Source: CAZHDI01 sp964531285
Lineage (GTDB): Bacteria; Pseudomonadota; Alphaproteobacteria; JAJFIK01
Assembly: GCA_964531285.1 (NCBI GenBank)
Contig: CAZHDI010000086.1
Location: 1-14,653 of the forward strand
DNA length: 14,653 nucleotides
Direction of reading: 5' to 3'
Under the pieces are notes generated by a model. The model had not been told where the DNA came from. It ran no database searches and saw only the letters and a list, made by a program, of their open reading frames with translations. Positions 7,390 through 12,778 of the stretch are shown piece after piece (the first letter of the stretch is position 1; each line of letters starts with the position of its first letter). Made by a program: the position numbers and the translations under genes.

Positions 7390-8214
7390 TTGAACAGTCC
7401 AGGAGACGCGACGCCCACACGGGTGATCGTCATCGCCAATCAAAAAGGCGGCGTGGGCAAAACCACCACAGCCATCAATCTCGGGACCGCTCTCGCGGCG
7501 GTCGGTCAGCGCACTCTGGTTGTCGATCTCGACCCCCAGGGTAACGCCAGCACAGGACTGGGCGTTGGCCGTGCGCAACGCAAAATCACCAGCTACGAGG
7601 TGCTGTCGCATCAGGAGCCGGTGTCCCGTGCCCTCGTCCCGACGCTGGTGCCGGGTCTGGATCTGATCCCCTCGACGGTCGATCTATCGGGCGCGGAACT
7701 GGAATTGGTCGGCGTGCCGCGGCGGTCCTACCGGCTGCGCGATGCGCTCAACGATTATCTGAAAGCGGTGATCAAGGCGGATGAACGCTATGATTATGTG
7801 CTCATCGACTGCCCGCCGTCGCTGAACCTGCTGACGATCAATGCGATGACGGCGGGTCATGCGGTGCTGGTGCCGCTGCAATGCGAGTTTTTTGCCCTCG
7901 AGGGCCTGAGCCAGCTCATGCGGACCATCGATCTGGTCAAGGGCAGCCTGAACCCCACGCTCGAGATCCAGGGCATCGTTCTGACCATGTATGACCGGCG
8001 GAACAATCTGTCGGATCAGGTCGCGTCGGATGTGCGCAAATTCTTGGGCGATAAGGTCTATGAGACGGTGATCCCCCGCAATGTCCGGGTGTCGGAAGCG
8101 CCCTCCCATGGCAAGCCGGCGCTGCTCTACGACTACAAATGCGCGGGCAGCCAAGCCTATATCCGCCTCGCCAAAGAGATCATCGTGCGCGAAAAAGCGC
8201 TGCGGGCCGCGTGA
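7390..8214 (+). CDS. parA: Chromosome partitioning ATPase ParA (Soj family)
   Basis: ParA is a Walker-type ATPase whose DNA-bound gradient moves ParB-parS complexes to segregate chromosome origins. I chose TTG at 7390 because AGGAG (7378-7382) lies 7 bases upstream; this gives 274 residues. A longer TTG start at 7375 would overlap that ribosome-binding site. The deviant Walker A is KGGVGKTT (19-26), the switch region DLDPQGNAS (46-54) and Walker B LIDCPPS (138-144). The conserved C-terminal block PRNVRVSEAPSHGKP (229-243) is typical of chromosomal ParA/Soj. There is no N-terminal HTH, unlike long plasmid ParAs. It sits 48 bp after rsmG and 23 bp before parB. Secure call; only the start codon is inferred. 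Confidence 0.96.
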   Translation: MNSPGDATPTRVIVIANQKGGVGKTTTAINLGTALAAVGQRTLVVDLDPQGNASTGLGVGRAQRKITSYEVLSHQEPVSRALVPTLVPGLDLIPSTVDLSGAELELVGVPRRSYRLRDALNDYLKAVIKADERYDYVLIDCPPSLNLLTINAMTAGHAVLVPLQCEFFALEGLSQLMRTIDLVKGSLNPTLEIQGIVLTMYDRRNNLSDQVASDVRKFLGDKVYETVIPRNVRVSEAPSHGKPALLYDYKCAGSQAYIRLAKEIIVREKALRAA

Positions 8215-8237
8215 GCGTGCTGTTGAGGAGATGAGTT

Positions 8238-9194
8238 ATGGCTGACGAAAAGCCGCGCGGTTTGGCCCGAGGGCTCGAAGCTCTGTTCGGCGACGCCGAG
8301 CCCGCGCCGGCGCCCGAGGCCGCCAAGCCGTCCGATGCGACGGCGGCGCCCGGCGATGCCGGCGGCCCGGCGCGCGGCGTGCGCGACCTGCCGATCGAGT
8401 TCCTGAAGCCGAACCCCCATCAGCCGCGCCAGACCTTCGATGAAAGCGATCTGGAGGACCTCGCGACATCGATCCGCGATCGCGGTGTGCTTCAGCCGAT
8501 CATCGTCCGGCCCATCGGCGACAGCGGCACCGAATTTCAGATTGTCGCCGGTGAACGCCGGTGGCGGGCCGCGCAACGGGCGCGCCGGCATACGGTGCCG
8601 GTGCTGGTCAAGGATCTGACGGACTCGGAGGTTCTCGAGATCGCGCTGATCGAGAATGTTCAGCGTGCGGATTTGAATGCCGTTGAGGAAGCCGCCGGGT
8701 ATAGCCGTCTGATGCAGAGTTTCAGCTACACCCAGGATCAGCTTTCGAAGCTCATCGGCAAGAGCCGCAGCCATGTGGCCAACACGCTGCGCCTTCTGTC
8801 CCTGCCCGACGGCGTGCAGAAACTGGTGCAGGACGGGCAATTATCGGCCGGTCATGCCCGTGCGCTGGTCGGTTATGACGGCGCGGAAAGCCTCGCGCGC
8901 GAGGTGGTCTCCAAGGGACTCAATGTCCGCCAGACCGAGGCGCTGGCGCGCAAGGCCGATGCCGACGGACCCGGCAAGGCATCGCCCGGGGCCATCAAAC
9001 GGGTGCGGAACGCGGTTGCGCCGTCCATGGAAAAGGATCCGGATACGGTGGCGCTTGAACGGAATGTCTCGAATGTGCTGGGTCTGCCCTTCGCGGTGGA
9101 ACACGCAGATGACGGCGGCGTGGTTCAGATCCGGTATTCGACCCTTGAGCAGCTCGACGATATCTGCCGCCGGCTGACCCGCCAGGGCAGCTGA
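8238..9194 (+). CDS. parB: Chromosome partitioning protein ParB (Spo0J family)
   Basis: ParB binds parS, hydrolyses CTP, slides and spreads along DNA, and stimulates ParA. It is 318 residues, normal for alphaproteobacteria. The basic N-terminal motif RGLARGLEALFG (7-18) matches the conserved ParA-stimulating segment. An Ala/Pro linker follows. The CTP-binding domain shows NPHQPRQTF (59-67), GERRWRA (105-111) and ENVQR (139-143). A helix-turn-helix (about 164-186, including GKSRSHVANTLRLL) recognises parS. The C-terminal part (about 255-318) should be the dimerisation domain. GAGGAG lies 7 bases before the ATG. The gene ends 14 bp before the assembly gap; its last codons and stop are intact. 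Confidence 0.97.
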   Translation: MADEKPRGLARGLEALFGDAEPAPAPEAAKPSDATAAPGDAGGPARGVRDLPIEFLKPNPHQPRQTFDESDLEDLATSIRDRGVLQPIIVRPIGDSGTEFQIVAGERRWRAAQRARRHTVPVLVKDLTDSEVLEIALIENVQRADLNAVEEAAGYSRLMQSFSYTQDQLSKLIGKSRSHVANTLRLLSLPDGVQKLVQDGQLSAGHARALVGYDGAESLAREVVSKGLNVRQTEALARKADADGPGKASPGAIKRVRNAVAPSMEKDPDTVALERNVSNVLGLPFAVEHADDGGVVQIRYSTLEQLDDICRRLTRQGS

Positions 9195-9208
9195 CGCCTC
9201 CCCATTTG

Positions 9209-9308
9209 NNNNNNNNNNNNNNNNNNNNNNNNNNNNNNNNNNNNNNNNNNNNNNNNNNNNNNNNNNNNNNNNNNNNNNNNNNNNNNNNNNNNNNNNNNNN
9301 NNNNNNNN
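9209..9308. other. Assembly gap (exactly 100 N)
   Basis: A run of exactly 100 unresolved bases separates parB from everything downstream. A round 100-N run usually marks a gap of unknown true size, so contiguity of parB with the toxin tail and second ParA rests on scaffolding only. The 5' part of the toxin gene, and any antitoxin gene, would lie in it. Confidence 0.97.
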
Positions 9309-9403
9309 GGTACCGGCCCTTGGCAGATGGCGGGATCGAATTGGTCCGGGTGATCAACAGCGCCCGCGATAGGGATCTGATTTTCAGTCCAGAGGAAGAC
9401 TAG
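9309..9403 (+). CDS. C-terminal fragment of a ParE/RelE-type toxin (5' part lost in assembly gap)
   Basis: Immediately after the gap one frame reads YRPLADGGIELVRVINSARD and about ten more residues to TAG at 9401-9403. The pattern Tyr-Arg, a short turn, IELVRVINSARD and a short charged tail matches the C-terminal beta strands of RelE/ParE-superfamily toxins, which usually end in a strand such as vEIlRVlHGARD. These toxins inhibit gyrase (ParE) or cleave mRNA (RelE); the fragment cannot say which. The rest is hidden by the Ns, so I cannot tell whether the gene is intact or has an antitoxin partner. Toxin-antitoxin pairs often travel with plasmid partition genes, which fits the next two genes. 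Confidence 0.6.
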
Positions 9404-9483
9404 AAAACTGTCTCTATTTGGAACACTCAAATATTACCAAACCCACATTTGAAGGAAGCCGTGAATCAAGGTTCCTTCATTCC
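9404..9483 (+). promoter_or_regulatory. AT-rich leader of second parA, with iteron and hairpin
   Basis: This 80-bp leader is about 39% GC, far below its surroundings. It holds one exact iteron (9438-9451) and an 8-bp inverted repeat, TGAAGGAA (9450-9457) with TTCCTTCA (9472-9479), ending just before the ATG at 9484. The repeat could form a hairpin covering the purine-rich GAAGGAAG. A weak promoter-like pair, CTGTCT (9408-9413) and TATTAC (9432-9437), lies upstream of or against the iteron. If real, binding of the RHH partner to the iteron would repress the operon, as in other partition cassettes. Promoter assignment is tentative. Confidence 0.45.
9438..9451 (-). repeat. Iteron copy 1 (exact CAAATGTGGGTTTG)
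   Basis: On the - strand this reads CAAATGTGGGTTTG, identical to copies at 10717-10730 and 11495-11508. It is the only copy upstream of the second parA and lies 32 bp before its start codon, where an autoregulatory operator of a partition operon would be expected. Confidence 0.85.
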
Positions 9484-10155
9484 ATGATTATAGCATTCCT
9501 CAACCAGAAAGGCGGCGTGGGCAAGAGCACTTTGGCCATCAACGTCGCCGGAGAGCTGGCTCGTTTGCGCTCGAAGGTCCTTCTGATCGACGCGGACAAG
9601 CAAGGCTCCTCCTCCACATGGGCAAGCTTGCGGACCGAGTGCGACTTTGAAGTCGTCAGCCTGGCCCGCGAGAACATGGCGCGCGATGCGATGAAGCTCG
9701 CCGCCGATTACGATCACACGGTCATCGACGGTCCGCCGCATGCCGAGGTGATTTCGCGGTCCTGTATCGTCGCGGCGGATCTGGTGCTGATGCCGATCGA
9801 GCCCTCGGGTCTGTCGGCCTGGGCATCGGATGTCACGGCGCGCCAGATCCGTGAGGCACAGGAAATCAAACCCACCCTCAAATGTGCCTTTGTGGTGTCC
9901 CGCAAGATCGGTCAGACGGTCATCGGGCGGGACATTCGCGACATGGTGGCCGATGCGGGGATCCCGATCCTCAAGACCGAGATCGAACAGCGGGTGGCGT
10001 TTGCCGAGGCGATGACCATGGGCAAGACCATCCGCGAATGGGCGCCGAGCACGCCGGCGTCCCGGGAAATTCAACGTCTGACCAGAGAGATTGTCCGGTT
10101 CTATGAGCAAGAGCTTCAAGACGAGCCCGAAACCCGCCTCGCAGCCAACGGCTGA
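9484..10155 (+). CDS. Second, plasmid-type ParA partition ATPase
   Basis: This 223-residue ATPase belongs to the short ParA group without an N-terminal HTH, which drives plasmid partition with a small partner (type Ib-like). The start MIIAFLNQKGGVGKST places the deviant Walker A (9-16) almost at the N-terminus, as in these proteins. The switch region reads DADKQGS (36-42), with Lys where Pro is usual. Walker B is IDGPP (81-85). The tail segment EQRVAFAEAMTMGKTIREWA (168-187) resembles the conserved C-terminal block of plasmid ParA-family partition ATPases. The frame is open back to a TTG at 9418, but the extra 22 residues read through the iteron and lack family likeness. It differs clearly from the chromosomal ParA at 7390. 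It overlaps the RHH gene downstream by 53 bp. Confidence 0.9.
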   Translation: MIIAFLNQKGGVGKSTLAINVAGELARLRSKVLLIDADKQGSSSTWASLRTECDFEVVSLARENMARDAMKLAADYDHTVIDGPPHAEVISRSCIVAADLVLMPIEPSGLSAWASDVTARQIREAQEIKPTLKCAFVVSRKIGQTVIGRDIRDMVADAGIPILKTEIEQRVAFAEAMTMGKTIREWAPSTPASREIQRLTREIVRFYEQELQDEPETRLAANG

Positions 10156-10570
10156 GCAGATCGCGGCCTTCGAACGGGGCGGCGTCGGAACCGACAGCCC
10201 CCAACCCACACTTGTGGACACCCCCAAACCCACAAAGGAGGCGGCCGTGACCGCGCCTGCCGAGGTCGGCGTAAGTCCCGCGGCGGCTCCGGCCGCGCCG
10301 GAGCCGGACCGGCCGCTTTATGACAGTGCTCCGTATGCCTCCTACCGCGCACCTGCCCCGGTTTCCCGGGCGCCCCATCGGCCCGCGGCGCCGGCTCCCG
10401 AGCCTGCGGCCGAACCCGTCAAACGCCTGAGCATTGATCTGCCGGCGAGCATGCATACGCGGTTCAAGACGGCCTGTAGCGCCACCAATTCCAAGATGGC
10501 GGCGGAAATCATCGACTTCATTGAGCGGCGGACGCGCGAGCTTGAGATTCGGGCGGGTCTGATCCGGTAG
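10103..10570 (+). CDS. Ribbon-helix-helix partner of the second ParA (putative centromere-binding protein)
   Basis: This 155-residue protein has a short N-terminal segment TAEQIAAFERGG (16-27), a long Pro/Ala-rich and probably disordered linker (about 32-105), and a C-terminal ribbon-helix-helix domain. The RHH strand is VKRLSIDLP (106-114). Helix 1 is about SMHTRFKTACSAT (116-128) and helix 2 about KMAAEIIDFIERRTRELE (131-148). Small RHH proteins paired with short ParA ATPases (ParG-like) bind centromere repeats and their own operator, and their flexible N-termini stimulate the ATPase. The gene starts inside the end of the second parA (53-bp overlap, different frame), so the two are translationally coupled. 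The linker codons 34-46 include two iteron-like sequences. The domain call is strong; the centromere-binding role is inferred from the partner and the surrounding repeats. Confidence 0.8.
   Translation: MSKSFKTSPKPASQPTAEQIAAFERGGVGTDSPQPTLVDTPKPTKEAAVTAPAEVGVSPAAAPAAPEPDRPLYDSAPYASYRAPAPVSRAPHRPAAPAPEPAAEPVKRLSIDLPASMHTRFKTACSATNSKMAAEIIDFIERRTRELEIRAGLIR
10202..10238 (-). repeat. Iteron-like copies 2 and 3, inside the RHH gene
   Basis: On the - strand, 10202-10214 reads CAAGTGTGGGTTG, a degenerate copy one base short. Positions 10225-10238 read CCTTTGTGGGTTTG, containing an exact TGTGGGTTTG core (10225-10234). They lie in the Pro-rich linker codons of the RHH gene. Confidence 0.65.
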
Positions 10571-10616
10571 GCGGACACCCGCTGGCATTGCCTCTTTTGT
10601 GGTCCTGACTGCGGGG

Positions 10617-10634
10617 AAGCGCCGCGCGGCGCTT
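10617..10634. terminator. Strong GC hairpin after RHH gene, possible terminator
   Basis: AAGCGCCGCGCGGCGCTT is an 18-bp perfect palindrome, 47 bp after the RHH stop, flanked by GGGG and TCCGG. The T-run after the stem is very short (TTT), so intrinsic termination would be weak. The same GAA(A)GCG...CGCTTTC theme recurs at 11476-11487. Confidence 0.4.
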
Positions 10635-10713
10635 TCCGGCCTGTGCCGTTAGGGACAAGGCTGCTGAGCCCGCGGCGGCGCCCGGTGGATGGACGACCCA
10701 CGGCGCCGGTTAT

Positions 10714-10818
10714 CCCCAAATGTGGGTTTGCCCAATCCCACACTGTCTTGAATGTGGGTTTGTGGGCGGCCAGATCGGTGGATTTCTGCGGTTTACAGGG
10801 CCCACAATTGTGGGTTTG
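10714..10818 (+). repeat. Iteron cluster, copies 4-6 (direct repeats)
   Basis: Three + strand copies share the exact core TGTGGGTTTG: CAAATGTGGGTTTG at 10717-10730 (exact), TGAATGTGGGTTTG at 10749-10762 (12 of 14) and CAATTGTGGGTTTG at 10805-10818 (13 of 14). The last is part of a perfect palindrome CCCACAATTGTGGG (10801-10814). Core-to-core distances are 32 and 56 bp. A partial inverted copy (CAATCCCACACT) lies at 10733-10744. Confidence 0.85.
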
Positions 10819-10935
10819 CGGAAGTGTGGCTCCGTGGGATTCAGGGGGTGCGGGAAACCACATTCCCGTGGCCCGGGCTTTGTGGTGTGATACCGCGCAA
10901 TGCGCCCGCGGGCGCCGGCAGATGGGAGCGCCTCC

Positions 10936-11436
10936 ATGCGGATATTCCGGTTCCTTGCGGGTATCTTGATCATCGGTGAGCTGATCAATGCGATCTTGCT
11001 GATGATTCCGGCGGTGATCGGCGCGGCGATCTACTTGTTTATCGTCATTGTGGGCTGGTCCCGGGCGCTCGGCATCGATGTCGCGGCGCTCTACCCCCAC
11101 ATGATGAATGAGGTGAGTCTCGGCACGGCTCTGGCTTTTCATGCCAGTCTCATGGGCGCGATCATGGCGCTTGGGGCGTTCTTCTATACGGCCATTGAAG
11201 TGGTCCAGGAGCATATCGGCATTCGGCTCATGCTTTTCGGCCTGTGGGTCGATAAGCGCGCCCGGTATCCGCGCCAGCTCGGGCTGCCGCTCCAATGGCT
11301 CGGCGGTGTGCTTTTGATCGGCGGCGCGGTCCTGGCCGCCTGGCCCTATATCGATCTGGCGAGCTTTCTCAGTGTGCTGAGCTGGTGGCCGTTCAACGAT
11401 CTGTTTGTCACCAAGCCCGGCGTCACAGCGGCGTAA
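10936..11436 (+). CDS. Small integral membrane protein of unknown function
   Basis: This 166-residue protein is mostly hydrophobic. Likely membrane segments are about residues 5-41 (one long or two short helices, GILIIGELINAILLMIPAVI), 62-90 (GTALAFHASLMGAIMALGAF) and 117-138 (LQWLGGVLLIGGAVLAAWPY). A short charged loop (LWVDKRARYPRQ, 103-114) lies between the last two. No cleavable signal peptide or catalytic motif is visible, and I do not recognise a family. ATG at 10936 is chosen because GGGAG (10924-10928) lies 7 bases upstream; an upstream in-frame start at 10900 adds 12 unlikely residues. The gene has iterons on both sides and lies between the second partition operon and holA. A membrane role in the cassette, or a simple passenger gene, are both possible. 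Confidence 0.7.
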   Translation: MRIFRFLAGILIIGELINAILLMIPAVIGAAIYLFIVIVGWSRALGIDVAALYPHMMNEVSLGTALAFHASLMGAIMALGAFFYTAIEVVQEHIGIRLMLFGLWVDKRARYPRQLGLPLQWLGGVLLIGGAVLAAWPYIDLASFLSVLSWWPFNDLFVTKPGVTAA

Positions 11437-11475
11437 CCGCTCTCTATCCAGCGGTCGATCGCTGCGCTCACGCCT

Positions 11476-11487
11476 GAAAGCGCTTTC
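11476..11487. repeat. 12-bp palindrome GAAAGCGCTTTC
   Basis: This perfect 12-bp palindrome lies 39 bp after the membrane protein stop and 7 bp before an exact iteron. It resembles the larger palindrome at 10617-10634. With only TTTC after the stem it is a poor terminator. Confidence 0.4.
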
Positions 11488-11494
11488 GGCCCCC

Positions 11495-11532
11495 CAAATG
11501 TGGGTTTGAAGGTTCCATGATCCGTGGGTTTG
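11495..11532 (+). repeat. Iteron copies 7 and 8
   Basis: CAAATGTGGGTTTG at 11495-11508 is exact and preceded by a C-run, as for copy 4. GTGGGTTTG at 11524-11532 is a 9-bp partial copy in the same orientation, 24 bp further on. Confidence 0.8.
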
Positions 11533-11562
11533 CGTCTTGGCGGGTGTGTTGATCCCCTGGTT

Positions 11563-11667
11563 TGTGGCTTTGTGGGCCGGAAAACAACGATAAATCAAAC
11601 AGTTATGATTGTGGATCTGTGGGATCCGGGCAATGTGGGATGGCTCAAACCCGCAACCCCACATTTG
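11563..11667. repeat. Degenerate and inverted iteron copies, right end
   Basis: TGTGGCTTTG at 11563-11572 matches the core at 9 of 10. On the - strand, 11654-11667 reads CAAATGTGGGGTTG (13 of 14), followed on that strand by TGCGGGTTTG (11646-11655, 9 of 10, overlapping by two bases). Further GTGGG words occur at 11619-11640. This is the last recognisable part of the repeat field before holA. Confidence 0.65.
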
Positions 11668-11734
11668 GGGGATTGTGCGTTTGAGGGATTGCGGCAATGG
11701 GGATCTGGGGAGTGCCGGACGACCGGATGAGACG

Positions 11735-12778
11735 TTACCGGCGGCGGCGAGCCCGGCGGGCCAGGCTCAACAGAACCCGGTGGCAAATCAGAGCGTCCGG
11801 AAGACCGGTGGATTTGCATTGACGCTCCGCCTCGCCGAGCGCGGTGAGCGCGGTTTCCACGTCGGCCCGGCTCCACAGGCGCAGTTGGCTCTCAACGGCC
11901 GCTTTGCGTTTGAAGTGGATCGGCGGACGCGCGGATTTGAGGATGTCGGCGGGGCCGCGCCCGGCCTCGATCCCGGCGCTCCACAGATGCAGGTTCTGGA
12001 AATGGAGGGTCACGCCGCGCAGCAGACCCGCCGGAGATTGTCCGGTCGATATGGCTTCATGGAAGGCCCGGTCGAGGCCGTCAGTGTCGCCGCCACCCAC
12101 ATGATCCGCAAGCTGATCGCCGATGGCTTGACTGTCGGCGGGCAGGCAAGCCAGAACATCCTCGAGCGTGACACTGCCCTGCCCTGCCCCTTTGTACAGA
12201 ACCAGCTTCTCGATTTCCTGGCGAGTGATTCCCCGGTCCGCTCCAAGACGGTTCGTGAGCAGATCGACGGCGTCGGTGTCGATCGAGAGGTCATGGTCTT
12301 TCAGCATCGCGCGGATCACGGACTCGATGCCGCGGGCATCGTCGGCATAACAGGGAACGGCCGCGCCATTGGCGGCGTCCTCGGCGGCCTTGCGCAGGGT
12401 TGAGCGCGGCCCGAGATCGCCGGCCTCCAGAACCACAAGGGCGCTGGGCTTGAGAGCGCCGGATGCGCAGTCCTCCAGGAACGATTGAACAAGGCGGGCT
12501 TGGGCATCGCCGCTCATCCGAATACGGACAAGGCGGGCGTCGGCCATCAGGGACAGCGCGGCGGCTTCATCGGCGAGGCGCGCGGGGTCGGCCTTGAGAT
12601 CGGCTTCGGTCAGATCCGTGACCTGCATGGGGTCCGGCGGATCGCCGGCAAGGCTGCCCACCAGGCGTCGGCTGCGCTCGCGTACCAAGCCCTCATCGGG
12701 CCCGTAAATCAGCACGAGCGCATGATCCGGCGGCGGCCGGGTCACATAACGGTCGGCATCGCCGGCTTTGATCTTCAT
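11735..12778 (-). CDS. holA: DNA polymerase III subunit delta HolA
   Basis: Delta is the clamp-loader subunit that opens the beta sliding clamp during replication. The 347-residue length is typical. The N-terminus MKIKAGDADRYV and LVLIYGPDEGLVRERSRRLV match the start of the ATPase-like domain, which lacks a working Walker A in this subunit, as usual. GITRQEIEKLVLY and the segment AIGDQLADHVGGGDTDGLDRAFHEAI are hallmarks of the middle and C-terminal collar domains. The C-terminus ends in an Arg-rich tail. Its ATG overlaps the lptE stop by 4 bp, so it is the third gene of a leuS-lptE-holA unit. In other alphaproteobacteria, as I recall, holA lies directly beside parB; here foreign-looking genes and a gap lie between them. 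Confidence 0.92.
   Translation of the reverse strand: MKIKAGDADRYVTRPPPDHALVLIYGPDEGLVRERSRRLVGSLAGDPPDPMQVTDLTEADLKADPARLADEAAALSLMADARLVRIRMSGDAQARLVQSFLEDCASGALKPSALVVLEAGDLGPRSTLRKAAEDAANGAAVPCYADDARGIESVIRAMLKDHDLSIDTDAVDLLTNRLGADRGITRQEIEKLVLYKGAGQGSVTLEDVLACLPADSQAIGDQLADHVGGGDTDGLDRAFHEAISTGQSPAGLLRGVTLHFQNLHLWSAGIEAGRGPADILKSARPPIHFKRKAAVESQLRLWSRADVETALTALGEAERQCKSTGLPDALICHRVLLSLARRARRRR

Larger units (their letters stand above)
10571..10935. other. 365-bp intergenic region with main iteron cluster
   Basis: There is no coding sequence that I can support here. From left to right it holds the GC hairpin (10617-10634), three iterons in direct orientation (10714-10818), scattered partial copies (TGTGG, CCACATTCCC around 10824-10885), and the ribosome-binding site of the membrane protein gene (GGGAG 10924-10928). 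This is the best candidate for the centromere of the second partition system. Confidence 0.6.
11437..11734. other. 298-bp intergenic region with second iteron cluster
   Basis: I support no coding sequence here. It holds the palindrome GAAAGCGCTTTC (11476-11487), the iteron group at 11495-11532, an AT-rich patch (about 11581-11611), and a - strand iteron at 11654-11667. It ends 67 bp later at the holA stop codon. The membrane protein and holA are read toward each other, so transcription converges here. Confidence 0.55.

Noticed and set aside
9309..9314. GGTACC restriction-type palindrome at the gap edge
   Set aside because: A 6-bp palindrome is expected by chance and says nothing about the junction.
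9418..9483. TTG start extending the second ParA by 22 residues
   Set aside because: The extension reads through the iteron and inverted repeat. Short plasmid-type ParAs start directly at MIIAxLNQKGG.
9438..11667. CRISPR array
   Set aside because: The repeats are short (10-14 bp), irregularly spaced, in both orientations and interrupted by genes; no cas gene is present.
10342..11697. A 451-codon open frame on the - strand spanning the iteron region and opposite the membrane protein
   Set aside because: It runs antisense through the repeats, the membrane gene and the end of the RHH gene. It is rich in Arg, His and Pro, has no recognisable domain and no ribosome-binding site. The + strand genes explain the sequence better.
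9309..11734. Insertion sequence or integrated element with defined ends
   Set aside because: No transposase, integrase, terminal inverted repeat or target duplication was seen, and the left end is lost in the gap. Foreign origin is inferred from content only.
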